A stretch of DNA of 64,000 nt from Eremomyces bilateralis CBS 781.70 (Eukaryota > Ascomycota > Dothideomycetes > Eremomycetales > Eremomycetaceae), in NCBI RefSeq assembly GCF_010015585.1, contig NW_022985069.1, positions 1,233,038-1,297,037 of the forward strand, in the 5' to 3' direction. The stretch's first letter is position 1; the number at the start of each line of letters is the position of its first letter. The translations under genes were made by a program, and so were the position numbers. Of the stretch, positions 1-11,072 are shown piece by piece. Below the pieces are notes generated by a model. That model was not told the origin of the DNA and searched no databases. It saw only the letters and a program-made list of their open reading frames with translations.

Positions 1-271
1 TACTATATCTATCCTCTATCTGCCGTCTGTACAGTGACGTGAATCGCGCTTCGGTAGCCTCGAGGACTGCATCGTACTGTACCAATGCCGTGAATGCTTT
101 TCTAACCCGGCTGGTGCCATGTTCCCAAGTCATCCAAGGGTTCATTGGTTGCAGTCGCAAATCGACCTATATTGCCTCTCTAAATCAGTCTTCAACCACA
201 CCCAAGATCACATCTCTGGCACCACCAAGCCCACCAGAACCGTCATATTTTGGGCCTCTGGTCTCCTTCCT
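1..271. other. Intergenic, nothing recognised
   Basis: This stretch lies downstream of the dehydratase gene and before the window edge. Short open frames exist on both strands, but none resembles a family I know and none has a plausible exon structure. It probably holds the 3' untranslated region of the minus-strand neighbour. Confidence 0.5.
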
Positions 272-1299
272 TCAAATCTTCTGCTTCCCCCTCGCCGCCT
301 TTCGCCTCTGCTTCATCATGTGCGTATACATGACATAGCTCCCGGGCACATAGATCGCCAGAATTGCATACAGCGCCGCGGGGAGGGCCGGATGCAGGTT
401 CCCCGCATCGGCGATGGCGGAGTAGATGCACGCGCACTCGGAGACGATGCCGAGCGGGTAGAGGATGAAGAACGTGTTGTACCTACAGAGTAAAGTCGTC
501 GTGAGTTCACGTTCGAATTCTATATGGAAAAACTCCGATCCCATCCATTTCCTCATGCAGGATTTTGGAAGGGATAGGAAAGATGAAGCTGGGTAAGACG
601 CACCGTAACCCTTGGATAAACCCAGGCACACCCCGCCCGGAGAGCTGGAACACGAAGTACGCGTACCGCACCACTTCGGTGATGCTCCACGCGAGCAGCA
701 TGGTCACATAGAAGGGGTTCGTGGAGGTCGCGCTGGGGATCCAATAGGCGATCGGCCAGACGAGGAGGATGCGGGAACCGATTTGTATCAGCGTGGTGAG
801 GAGGGCGGAGCGGACGAAGCCTGGGGTTGGTTAGCTGCGGTAAGGTTGCTATAGAGGAAAAATTGTAGTCGATATAGCTCGGCGTTATATACACATTAAG
901 TGACTTGTAGGGCATGGGGGATTGAAGTGCAATAATACAGAGGTTATGGCGCGTTGTTGCCAATGAGGAAAGAACCAAAAATAAAAATTGACTGTACAAG
1001 GAAATTTCTCTTGGAAGCATCGACTCGAGACTTGATTTTGACATATTCCTTAGGACCAATTCAAACATTGCCGAAGTAGAAATAAAATCCCAATTCCAAT
1101 ACATACCGAATAGCACGTGTCCAATCTCCAACATCATCGCGCTCTGCGTCCACCGCACAAACTCCTCATTCACCTCGTACACATGCCGCCAACCTGCGAC
1201 CTGCGTAATCAGCACCACGCGCACCAGCACGGCGAACCATGCGAGCAGGGAGAGGAAGTTGTAGAGCTGGAGATACGCGGTTTTGTAGGTGGTCGCCAT
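272..1299 (-). CDS. PHS1: Very-long-chain (3R)-3-hydroxyacyl-CoA dehydratase (PHS1/HACD family)
   Basis: Seen: three coding exons at 1299-1107, 820-604 and 482-272 with GT-AG introns join in frame to 206 aa, close to the usual ~220 aa. The protein is hydrophobic throughout with several membrane segments. It carries the family signature RYNTFFILYPLGIVSE near the C-terminus, in which Tyr145 and Glu152 match the catalytic Tyr/Glu pair of yeast Phs1 with the same 7-residue spacing. The C-terminus is Lys/Arg rich (MKQRRKAARGKQ), like an ER-retention tail. Family knowledge: this ER membrane enzyme carries out the third step of the fatty acid elongation cycle, turning 3-hydroxyacyl-CoA into trans-2-enoyl-CoA for sphingolipid precursors. 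Intron 1 is long for this window (286 nt). It has no in-frame stop, but its length is not a multiple of three. Some fungi keep two paralogues, and I cannot tell which this is. Confidence 0.9.
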
Positions 1300-1728
1300 G
1301 GTGGGTGAGGGTGGAAGGGTCCCCGGTAGTCGAAGGGGGAAGGGAAGGGAGGTTTATTAGTGGAATTGGTTGGATGGAATGATGGTCCGTTTGGGCATGG
1401 CACACGGAGGAATTATCTTTTATGTGGTGGGCAATTGAACAAATGCAGACGATTGGAAAGTTGGCGTCGTGAAGAGCTTGTTTGGGAGACAGGGATTCCG
1501 GTTTAGGACGATCGACAAGAAGTTCATCGGACGGGGTTGGGCTGAAAGGGAGCGTCTTGGCGATATGGTAGACGTCAATCATTATTTCTTAATCCATTCA
1601 ATAATGTCTCAACTTATTATCTATTTATCTCAACCTATTATTTTAATCTCGTTCTTTGCAGACATTTAGTGAGTATAATGACTGAACACTTCTATCTCGA
1701 TATCTCGCAGGTCATGGATTCTCCACAA
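1300..1728. other. Intergenic, promoter side of the dehydratase gene
   Basis: About 430 bases separate the dehydratase start from the end of the decayed kinase-fold gene. There is an AT-rich patch with TTATT repeats around 1600-1660. No gene is recognised. Confidence 0.4.
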
Positions 1729-2596
1729 CTAGTACCATACACAATCAGAGTACAAATCTTTGAAATGCCACGCTAGAGAGGCCTGCCTACAAAATTGGCT
1801 GATGTACACCCAGCCGTGGTTACTACCACACATAGAGTCAACAGTTAATGCTGTAAGCGCCCTTTCACTCTTCATTACATCCATGTACTCAGCTCCTCCA
1901 AGCCTTGAAGCAAAATCATACCACCAATTATCCGTCGGACAGAATCTCATCGCCGTTGTAAACTCCCAATACGTAGGATACCAGCCGGCGGACTCCCAGT
2001 CGATGAACCCCGAAACATGGTCTTTGTAGACCATTATATTGGGCTACTTTAGATAACCATGCGTGAAGACGATGTCGTGGTGCTTGGACTCCATCTTTTT
2101 CGCAATAGCAAGGCTCTCGTCCTTCAATTCTCGATTCGGGAATCCATGAAATCCAGGACCAGTCGAGGGCTTGAGGAGGCAGTTGTTGAATTCGGATTCA
2201 TCTTCGCATGGCCCGATCAAATGACTGGGAGCACGCACACTTCTGATGGGTCCCCAAACAATAGAGCAGATGCGTTCATCCTTCCAAGGACTGGGCCAAT
2301 CCCGCATAACATGTAGCATGGTCTGCAGCTCTGTGAATATGCTTTCTCGCTCTTCATCACTGAGGTCCTTGTAAGCCTCTCCAAACTCCTTTCCCGGTAA
2401 ACGAGTCATGAGAATAGATACCGGTGCGAGTGGACAGTCGGGATGACCTCCGTAGGAAATAACCTTTGGCATTGGAAAGCTAGCGGAACGAGCAACTCTC
2501 ATCGCCGTAACCTCCTCAAGTCGAGTGCTATCGAACCATTTGAGTACCAACCTGAATGGGAGCCGGACAATTTGATTATCGAATTTGATCCCAGTC
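1729..2596 (-). pseudogene. Decayed aminoglycoside phosphotransferase-fold (APH) gene
   Basis: Seen: minus-strand reading gives VRLPFRLVLKWFDSTRLEE, then PVSILMTRLPGKEFGE, GPIRSVRAPSHLIGP, IVFTHGYLK, a TAG stop at about 2041-2043, then in the same frame PNIMVYKDHVSGFIDWES and WYPTYWEFTTAMRF. These blocks match the fungal APH-fold family, in which the catalytic loop normally reads THGDLxxxNIMV and the metal site is the Asp of FIDWES. Two lesions hit the same place: the catalytic Asp is replaced by Tyr (HGY), and the stop codon falls 3 residues later. Upstream of about 2596 the frame also closes and no clear N-terminal exon is visible. Inference: this is a host kinase-like gene in early decay, because the rest of the domain is well preserved. 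A sequencing error could explain the stop but not the Asp-to-Tyr change as well. Confidence 0.75.
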
Positions 2597-3401
2597 TAAG
2601 GGCAATAATAACGATAGGAGAAGGGAACAAGGTAAGAATGGACAATACCCAAGAGTCGGCAGACAATTCAATGAGCAAGCCGTCCTGGCTGCGGACAACT
2701 CGAACTCAGCAGGACCGCTCCGAGAAGGTGATGAGATCCAGTGAAGTTTGGGAGGAATATCCTTGGGATTAGGTAGTGTAGCCACCCCACATGGGATACA
2801 ACAGGAATTCAAACATCGCTCGAGGAACAGTAGGCCAAAAATCGGTAACGACGAGAGATGAAAGATTGCAACAAGATAGGAGCGGTAAAACGCCGAATAT
2901 AAAACATATTCGTGAGTCGTAAATCGAGACACCTCGGAAGTTTCGAGGATTAACTACTGGTAGCCTTATTTTTGAAAGGGTTCATTTTCTAAAATATGTC
3001 TGCCTATGATAGGGATCTGGCGCACGCTGGGAGTGCTTCGAGCAGAAAGTTCGATCATGAGTTGGGGATCACTGCATTGTGGCTCAATTGTACTGAGAAG
3101 TGGGTGGCTATTGTCCGCGGCGCAATTGCTGCGTGGTTAGACAGAATGGCAATATTTAAACGTATGTTGTGTCCTACCTTTAGGGTATAGTAGAGTAATT
3201 TCATGTTATATGGTAGTTTATTTGTACAATGCTCAGTTAACTCGAGACATTGAGCTTGGTCCCCTGATAAATCGGCCATTCCTATGCTCAAGTTCCATGA
3301 ATATCTTAGAAATACACTGCGCAGAAGACACCGAGCAATGAACCTCTCTCATGTATTGGGGATCGGCAATATCACCCGAGATCGAACAAGCGAGTCAAGT
3401 C
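2597..3401. other. Intergenic, nothing recognised
   Basis: Low-complexity AT-rich spacer with small open frames on both strands. One minus-strand hydrophobic frame (2576-2932) may include remains of the kinase-fold gene's N-terminus, but I could not align it. Confidence 0.4.
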
Positions 3402-4955
3402 TCATCGTCTATGCTCATGGCCGCAGTCGTGTCCCGCAGCTGGGGGACCAGCTCCTGGGCGACCACTTGGAGAACCACTTGGAGAACCGCCAGGGGAGCC
3501 ACTTGCGGAGCCACCTTCTGTGCCTGGGAGACCACTTGGTGAGCCACTCGGGACGGCTCCTGGGACGCCAGGGGGGAAAACCCCTGGGACTCCGGTTGGA
3601 ACGCCACCTGGGAAACCACCTGGGAAACCACCAGTTGGGAAACCACCCGGGAAACCGCCTGGGAAACCACCAGTTGGGAAACCCCCTGGGAAGCCACCGG
3701 GGGGACCTCCTAGGCCTCCTGGGAAACCGGCATTTTCGTTCAGCTTGCATCCGTCATCTCCACACTCTGCCGCGGCCATCACGTTTTCCCTGGAGTAGGT
3801 AGTATCAACGCCCACGGTAATCCACGAGAAGATACCATCAGCCGCGGTATCTCCGAGGTACACGTACTCCATGACTGGGTCATGTTGCCCGCTGGCAGTC
3901 TGCGCCATGATTCCATCTTGTTCATTTGTGGTGAGGCGCGCAGTGTTGGTGTTGTACGGCGCATTGGCCTCGACCTCGCCGATGAGGGACTGGTCGAAGA
4001 AGAGCTGGCCGACGTGGGAGACGTTGCCTTGGGTGATGCGGTTGTTGGCGAGCTTCTCGTAGTTGAGGTGGGTCATCACTTTCGGTCAGTTAGTATTTTC
4101 GCCTCTGCGGGAAGAAAGGAGGGAGAAAAACTAACCGTGGATATGGACGGCGCGGCCCGTGTAGTGGCCTGGGAACTTCGACTCGAACGTGACAACACCG
4201 TCGTCGCTTGTGATTTGGATTCCACGCAAGGCAGTCTTGTTGATGAGGGTCGTGTCAGCCTCGTCGCCATTCCCCATGAACCCGCCGGCTGCGACGCCGC
4301 CGTACACTCCTGTGGCGTTACAGTGCCAGAAGTCAATGGCGGCGTCGGGAATGGGTTCACAGGTATTGATATCAATGAACTGAATGTCGGTAATGAGGTC
4401 GACACCCTCTTCCTGTTCGACCAGGTTAGACCGGATAACCTCACCCGAGACGTCTGTTGGTTGTCAGTGTCTGATTCTGAGCCGAAGTGTCTATTAAACT
4501 TACAGTATGGACCTTCTGTCGTCTCAGGTGCCAGCACCGTCTCATTGTTGCTGCCGAAGATCGCCTCCACAGACGCTTCCGGCGTGATATTAGTGCCGTT
4601 GTAGCGATGGTTGGTGGACAGCACTTGGCTAAGGTCGCGGGCATGGAGCATGTCCCCTATTTTCCGCGTCAGTCATTTTCGTCCATGCTTTTGCCAACAA
4701 CCTGCACCGCTCACTCCTTGAAAGGCGACGCTTCAGGCGGTGTTCATTAATGAGGGCATTTCTCCTCGCCGCCAATTTCCCACTAACTCCCCGCGCCTTG
4801 AGCTGCTCGGAACAGGCGTCGACCGCTCGCGGTCCGATTGACGCCATGAACTCATTGCGCACGCGCAGCTCTTTGGCGACATCGCCATGAGCGTGAGCTG
4901 CCTCGAACAAGATGGCTGCTTGCAGCACAGCTGCAAGCGGCAGGAACTTGACCAT
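3402..4955 (-). CDS. Secreted intradiol ring-cleavage dioxygenase with Gly/Pro/Phe-rich tail
   Basis: Seen: four exons at 4955-4715, 4656-4504, 4453-4136 and 4078-3402 (introns 51-58 nt) give 462 aa. The start was chosen at MVKFLPLAAVLQAAILFEAAHA, a clean signal peptide. The catalytic domain has TEGPYYVSGE (Tyr131/132), PGHYTGR (Tyr229) and VHIHV (His235, His237), which match the Tyr/Tyr/His/His non-haem Fe(III) ligands of protocatechuate and catechol intradiol dioxygenases. After the domain, from about residue 335, the protein switches to repeats such as GFPGGFPGGFPTGGFPGG, then a Ser/Gly/Pro stretch ending GHDCGHEHRR. Family: extracellular fungal members cleave catechols between the hydroxyls to cis,cis-muconates and are used on lignin-derived aromatics. 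Neighbour: the tyrosinase 1.8 kb away has a similar tail. The substrate cannot be read from the sequence. Confidence 0.88.
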
Positions 4956-5959
4956 ATCGTCTAAATTCTCGTGGTGAAGGATTGGTAGGGAGTCCCTAAA
5001 AAACGAGCCAATAAGTTGACGAAGAGAATCGAATGCGACAAGTCTCTTGATGACTTCACATTTCAATCATCCATACACGGAGGGTAGTGTCATTAAAATA
5101 CCCAAGCATATATTAGAGTCTGAACGACCCCATCGGCCCATCCTAGGATGAGGCATGCAAAGAGTTGGGTATCACCCCATCACCGACAAGGTCGATCAGA
5201 TTAGCAGCCAATACAGTGGCAGCTTGCGTAATCTGGAGCCATGGACGGAGCCATTTCCCCTGATGAGGAGGAAGATCGTGATGTTCGCATCAGGATCTAC
5301 GTTTCGACCCCTTGGCTGCTAACGAATCAACGACCGACAGACGTTTGGATCTTGGGACTAGCCGTTGCGCAAGAGTGCTCGCAATTTAGGGAATCAAAAC
5401 GCGTCAGCCCTCTTGATGACAAGAACGGCGTGGCCGGCGAAACAATATCGACTGGGTGCGGCAGAGATATGACGGCAATCTATGTCAAGCTGGTCTGGCG
5501 TTTCATGATATCAGAATCGGCCCGGAACCAGTGTGCAATTGTAGGGATTTAACTTAATATCAATGGGTTAGCGGACAGCGGCTCTAAAGTCAATAAGCTT
5601 CTCTCGGCATTTATACTTTATATTGACCTTTCAACGAACACGTGAAGCCTCTCTCGACTGAAAGTGATCGTCATGTTTCAAGTTCGAAGTTTCAACGGCC
5701 TCCCAATCTCGCACAATAGGAACAGCTGCGGGGTTAGAGATCTTCGCAAAGCTGAAAAGTATTTAACACCTGATACATTCTAGAAAGAAGCTAGGTTCGA
5801 TGACTTCGATTTTCCTATCTGCGGCTAACCAAAGCTAACGAAGAGGAGAAAACAAGGGAGAATTATTACAGACCTCAGATGCTGTTGGCGATGCCAATCG
5901 CTGATAATTACTGCAGCAGCGGCCAATCACGATCAATCAATTTGATCATACTTTAAGGT
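4956..5959. other. Intergenic, upstream of the dioxygenase
   Basis: The likely dioxygenase promoter lies here. A plus-strand open frame at 5241-5552 (103 aa) has no recognisable motif and no support as a gene. Confidence 0.4.
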
Positions 5960-6201
5960 CCCTCCGGGGGAGACGAAATTGAGTTACGTTTCTTGGCATT
6001 CCCCTATGCACAGTTCCCACGATCTTAACCAGAACGCGGCGGAGAATTCACCAAAACAGACCTCTAGTAGTTGCTTAGTTAGGAAAAGAGTATACTTTTT
6101 GGTATTATGCTGTTTTTGAGCGAATTGGGCCTGCCTGTGATGGTGGTGATGGTTGGGGGAATGCCAAGAGACGTAACTCAATTTCGCCCCCCCCCGGAGG
6201 G
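5960..6201. mobile_element. MITE-like element with ~46-bp terminal inverted repeats
   Basis: Seen: the left end starts CCCTCCGGGGG and continues through a block with GAAATTGAGTTACGT to CTTGGCATTCCCC at about 6004. The right end, 6155-6201, is its reverse complement, with only a few mismatches and a longer G/C run. About 150 bases of non-coding sequence separate the ends, so the element is about 242 bp. No clear target-site duplication is visible. Inference: a non-autonomous DNA transposon. The superfamily cannot be assigned without further copies. Confidence 0.7.
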
Positions 6202-6736
6202 TCAAGTGCCTGAGGCCAATATACTATGGATATGGGTGCCTTACCTCACCACCTGCACTTGACTCAGACTTGCTCGCTCACTCACTGAGGATACGACAGA
6301 TACCACCATCAATCAGATATGCGTATCAGGGTGTGCAGTTATGCCTAACGTCTTAGAGTCGAACCGCTTACGAAGTTAAATCAAATAATAAATTCATAAC
6401 ACAAAGCCAAGCGCCCAGCGATGACTATGCGATGGGAAGTACCAAGGCACCAGCCCCAGGTGGCTACTCCCTGGTTCATCGATATCACATTCATTTGTTC
6501 CCATATCCGGGGTCGAGAGGTACGGAGTGAGCACTCCGTCGTTAAACATTCAATATAAATTGCTGGAAATAGTAGACCTCATTGGCATGGCTATAGCCCG
6601 GAAATGATGCGTCGTCTACCTAGGTAGCCTAGGAGACTTAAAAAGTGTGTCTATTAGACGCCTAGTCCCGCAAGTATGGATTGTCTTGGAGTAGGTCTAA
6701 TCTCTTCTCCGTGGCCAAGGAGACAAGTCATTCATT
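6202..6736. other. Promoter-side spacer of the tyrosinase gene
   Basis: About 535 bases between the MITE-like element and the tyrosinase start. An AT-rich patch with TATAAA-like sequence occurs near 6550, roughly 185 bases before the start codon. No gene is seen. Confidence 0.35.
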
Positions 6737-8274
6737 ATGATCCTTACTACTGTACTCGCTTGTCTCTTGACATTGAGTCCTGGCCTGGCTGCTCCTTTGG
6801 CTGATCCGCAGACTCACGACGACGGTGAAGGAGGTCACCCACCAGATGGCGTTCACCCACCGGAACCCAAAAAATGTACCGATATAGAGAAAAGAATACC
6901 ATGGTAAATTTCTCGTAAGATTTAACATGATGGTCTCGACACAGCCTGACAACATCACAGGCAAGCGTTGTCCAAGGAAGAGAAGAAGGCGTATATCAAT
7001 GCAGAGCTCTGCCTGATGGGCAAACCCTCCCAACTCGATCTCCCGGGAGCCGTGACCCGGTTCGACGACCTGGTCAAGCCGCATCAGATTCTCGCCGCCA
7101 CGATGCACGGCACCGGGTACTTCTTGCCTTTCCATCGCATGCTCATGCACACCCACGAGCACTTGCTGCGGACCGAGTGCGGTTACGAGGGTTATCAGCC
7201 GTACTGGGCGGAGGAATTGGACATCGGCAAGATCCAAGACTCGGACGTGTTTGATCCCGAAACGGGCTTCGGGGGTGGCGTTGTGGATCAGTTGGTCTGC
7301 GTCCCGGATGGTCCGTTCCAGAACTACACATTGCACACCGGTCCGGGCTTTCAGAACACAGAGTACTGCATCCAGCGCCGTTTCTCCAATGGTGCAACCC
7401 TGGGGGCTCGCCAGGAGTACATTGACCACTGCTACCAATGGGACAAGTTTGAACAGGCATGGCAGTGCATAGAAGATGGCGGTCCACATAACGGCTTCCA
7501 TGGCGGGGTGGGTGGCGTTATGCTTGTATGTGTTATGTCCTAACCCATCGGTCGAGACTGATACTAAGACTGAATTCTCTACAGAACCCCATTTCATCTC
7601 CCGGAGGTATGGCGTACGCACCGTCCATTTTACCGCGCTGACACTCCATAAGATCCGGTTTTCTATCTGCACCACACCTGGCTAGATAAGGTTTGGTGGG
7701 ATTGGTTCGTGCATCCCGATCACTCATTCACATATATCGCTAAGCTATGTTCAGGCAGAAACAAAAGCCAGAGCGCTTGTCCGACATTTCGGGCCGTAAA
7801 ACCTCTAGAAACCCCCTTTTCGGCGCGGGAAGCAATGGAACTGCGCCGCCATTTCCAGGTACGCCCGGATTTCTTTGCCATCCGGACGGCTACTCTAGTA
7901 GGAGAAGGAAAACTGCTAACAGCTGCTCATCTCATAGGATTCCCCGGTGGACTCCCTGATAGATTTCCTAGCTTTCCAGGCAACTTCAGCTTTCCGGGCA
8001 ACTTCACCTTCCCGGGGGGGTTCCCGGGAGGACCTGGAGGCAACCTCAGTGGTCCACCTACATGGAAGCCAACTGATGAGGTGGTAACTGATCCTGTCAA
8101 GCTTGGTGACATATTAACCGTGTTCGACCTTATCCCCAATACCACTATATCCAACTTGATGGATATCCAGGGCGGGTAAGTTCAGCATGTTGTGTTGGTT
8201 TCGTGGCCTGGGCTGACACCGTTAGATACTTTTGTTATGAGTACATTGACTATGCGGATGCTGTCAAGCGTTAA
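6737..8274 (+). CDS. Secreted short tyrosinase with Phe-Pro-Gly-rich tail
   Basis: Seen: seven exons at 6737-6903, 6961-7525, 7585-7606, 7653-7708, 7759-7858, 7938-8175 and 8226-8274 give 398 aa. The N-terminus MILTTVLACLLTLSPGLAAP is a signal peptide. CuA-site histidines lie in KPHQ, TMHGTGYFLPFHR and THEHLL. The CuB site is GPHNGFHGGVGG plus DPVFYLHHTWLDKVWWDW. ERLSDISG follows, as in short fungal tyrosinases. Exon 6 begins exactly where the catalytic homology ends and encodes GFPGGLPDRFPSFPGNFSFP and FTFPGGFPGG, a Gly/Phe/Pro low-complexity tail. Family: type-3 copper enzymes that hydroxylate monophenols and oxidise catechols to quinones (melanin, sclerotisation, defence). Oddities are a 22-nt exon 3 and two possible acceptors for exon 5 (7754 and 7758). 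I chose 7758 because it keeps the ERLSDISG frame. The GFPGG tail echoes the neighbouring dioxygenase. Confidence 0.85.
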
Positions 8275-8712
8275 GCACTGGTCGTGGTTCGGTAAATCGT
8301 TCTACGGTCACTGGTTTGACACTTGCTTGTGGGAAAATGGCTGCCAAAATCATAGTGTAGATCTTGATATTGAATGGAGGATGTGGGGGTTTATAGCTGA
8401 ATTGATCTATCATATGCTGTTTAAAAAATTGAAATGGCTGCTTTCCAGACCCAAACGTTGCTAAGACATTGCAAAACAGGGACATCAGTCGGGCCAGTGA
8501 CACCTGTCCGGTAGTTTGCTAGCGAGAGTATCTCCAACCATATTCATAACGCTCAAATACCCGTATATACCGAAATTAGAGAGGTTCCCTTCAAGTACGA
8601 AAAGTCATCGATACTCGTGATTTTGATCCTCATGTCATGTAACATCATCATCAAGCTGATCGAAAACCCTTCGAGGTGTCTGATAACACCTCAAGCCCGG
8701 TCGCTGGCGCAC
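8275..8712. other. Spacer between convergent tyrosinase and regulator genes
   Basis: Convergent 3' ends face each other here. There is only short AT-rich sequence, most likely the two 3' untranslated regions. Confidence 0.45.
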
Positions 8713-11072
8713 TCATTGAAAGGAAAATTCCACCTGGCCGGGAAAGTCCTCCCAGAACATCAGCGTGGCATCCGTCGCCACCGTGTCAAAGTCAACCATT
8801 TCAAGATCGTAATTCGAGAAATCGAACAAATTCACATCTCCCGGCCACGTTTCCGCGATCGGTGCGGAGGGGCCTACCTGATATGCGTCCGGTGGAACGG
8901 TGGGAATGATGTCTGGTGGCTGCAGCATTTGCTGTGCAGGAGGCTGTAGAATTGGCATTGCGGGCACAGTAGACCCATGCCGTATTACGGAGTCGAGGGC
9001 GAGCGGTTGGGTTGGTGGAGAAACGGAGCGTTTGGCAATAGCGGGTGAAGAGGTGCTTTGCGGTTGTGGAGGGGAGACTTGGTATCCAGTTGGTGATGGC
9101 ATCTGGCATATGTGAGCACGGTCATTCGGACAAGAAAGGGACACGGAACAACGAGAGAAATAGTGGACGGTACTTACAGCGCTGGCTTGAATTTCGGATA
9201 ATGGAGATGGTTCGTCTGCACTACTACTCGCCTGCGGACTGAGGGCTTGTTGAACGGCACCGTAATCCACGAGCGCTTCGCCAAGGGCGGACCGCTCGTC
9301 GGGAGAGACTCCCTCTTTTGGGTTCTGAACCTTGTGATAGAACGCTTGCATGCGCCTGATGGTCTCGAATTGCGCATCGGCCATCGGCCAATGGCCTTTC
9401 ATCTCTCTCAGAAATGAACATCCTCGGTTGACGCGCTCCTTCGCCCGGATGGTGACCGCCGGGTCGTCTTCTGAATCAGAGAAGTTGAGCTGATAGAGCA
9501 TGACGCCGATGGCCGTATAGATCGTGAAACCCGTCCAAGGGACCAAGCCACGGAGGAAGAATAGCCCAAAGCTTCGGATCTCCTCCATCATGTCGCAGAC
9601 CGTAACCGCCGTGTGGTATAACTGCCGTTTCGAGTACCGCTGCCACTCGATCCAGCTCGGATCGTCTTTGCCGGCCAAATAGTTCGGGAAGAGCTTCTGT
9701 TCGGACTGCGGGCCGAGAACCGGAACGTATTGTCGTTGCAGGAACATGACGCTCATAAAGTATATCGAATGCATATAGACGTATGCCTGCCCCTGGTCCA
9801 GCGCACTGTGTCCATGAAGCCCCGATTTACGATACTGCAATCGATGCGGGAGTGACGAGCGCCACTTTTCCAGCTGTTGTGTCAGGATCTGATACTTCGA
9901 ATCCGGATCCCAGGGTAATTGATCTTCTGCATCTCTAGAACAAGCCCATCGCGCAACGTCACCCCATATGTCAGCGACGCGCATGCTGTAGGCAATGAGG
10001 CCCAGTTCTCCGGTCGGAAATCCTAACGAGAGTCCGGAGTTATAACATCCAGGGCTCAATGACTCCGTTCGTACGGCCTCGCCAAAGACAAAGCTGTCTC
10101 TTTCGCAGGGCAATTGCACCTGCATTTCGTCCGCCGACAAGCCTCTCCTCCTCCCCTTCCCACCGCTGAGCAAGCTGTCCATTAAGAAACAGGTCCAGGC
10201 TGTTCGCCGCCTTTCTTCGCTTTCGATAAACTCTTCTTCGGTTAGGGTTTCCATGTCTTTGTATTCACCCTCCTCACAGAGCCGTAGCACCTGAACCATT
10301 CGGACGGCGAGCCCGAGGTACATCCAGGCTTTCTGGCCGTCTCCGGAGCCCCAACTGTGTCCGGTGATCATGAGAAGGGTTTGGATGGTGGTAAGGTCCG
10401 GTACCTCGAGGGAGAGTTGGAGAAGGTTGCGGGCATGAGCGGCGAAGGTGTTGCTGGCTTCGATGGGGGTAGAGAATGGTTCGGGGGCTCTTGTGGAAAA
10501 TCTGAATCGCACTCAGCTTCTTTCCTCGTCTTGAATTGCAGCAGGTTATACACGAACCTTATCGCCAGGGCCAGTATCGCCCATATCACGGCTGGCTCCA
10601 CCTCTTCCTTTCGGACCTTCTTCAACAAGGTCGGCGTATGCAAGAAACTCCACTTGTAGCTACATCTCAAATAACTGTTCTTCACCTCGTCCGTAAAATA
10701 TCTATACGGATTCACGTCCGTCAAATCCACATCCGTCCGCTTCGCCGGTATCCATCCGCCAACCACCTTTCCCTGGTGTTTCGGGTCGATGATGCTCGGC
10801 TTCCCACCATCCTCCCCATCCTGTTGTGGTCCCGGGGACGGTGGGTAATATGCCAATCGCCGGCCGCTGATCTCCCCACCGTCTCGCCCCGATTCTCGCT
10901 GTCGTCTTGCGCTTTTCGTCAGCCGGTGGTGCATGGAGGTGCCCGGCGGAGGAAAATAGCAGGTGTCGCCCCGTCCGAGCGCTCGGCAGCGGTCGCAGGG
11001 AGGGCGGGCGTCATGGTGGATGCATTGCCGCTTTGCGGTGCGGCATGGTGCGCAGGCGATAGGATTTCGCAT
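8713..11072 (-). CDS. Zn2Cys6 transcription factor with fungal-specific regulatory domain
   Basis: Seen: exons at 11072-10558, 10501-9178 and 9102-8713 give 742 aa. The N-terminus holds a Zn2Cys6 cluster with Cys7, Cys10, Cys17, Cys26, Cys29 and Cys38 (CAPCRTAKRQC, CDRC). The middle matches the Fungal_trans domain, including LLMITGHSWGSGDGQKAW and LGLAVRMVQVLRL and the ESEERRRTAWTCFLMD block. The C-terminus is Pro/Gln rich with an acidic aromatic end (VNLFDFSNYDLEMVDFD), typical of an activation region. The second intron (9177-9103, GTAAGT donor) is 75 nt with no stop, so retention would add 25 residues. Family: DNA-binding activators of nutrient or secondary-metabolism genes. Inference: it may control the adjacent tyrosinase and dioxygenase, on proximity alone. 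Confidence 0.88.
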
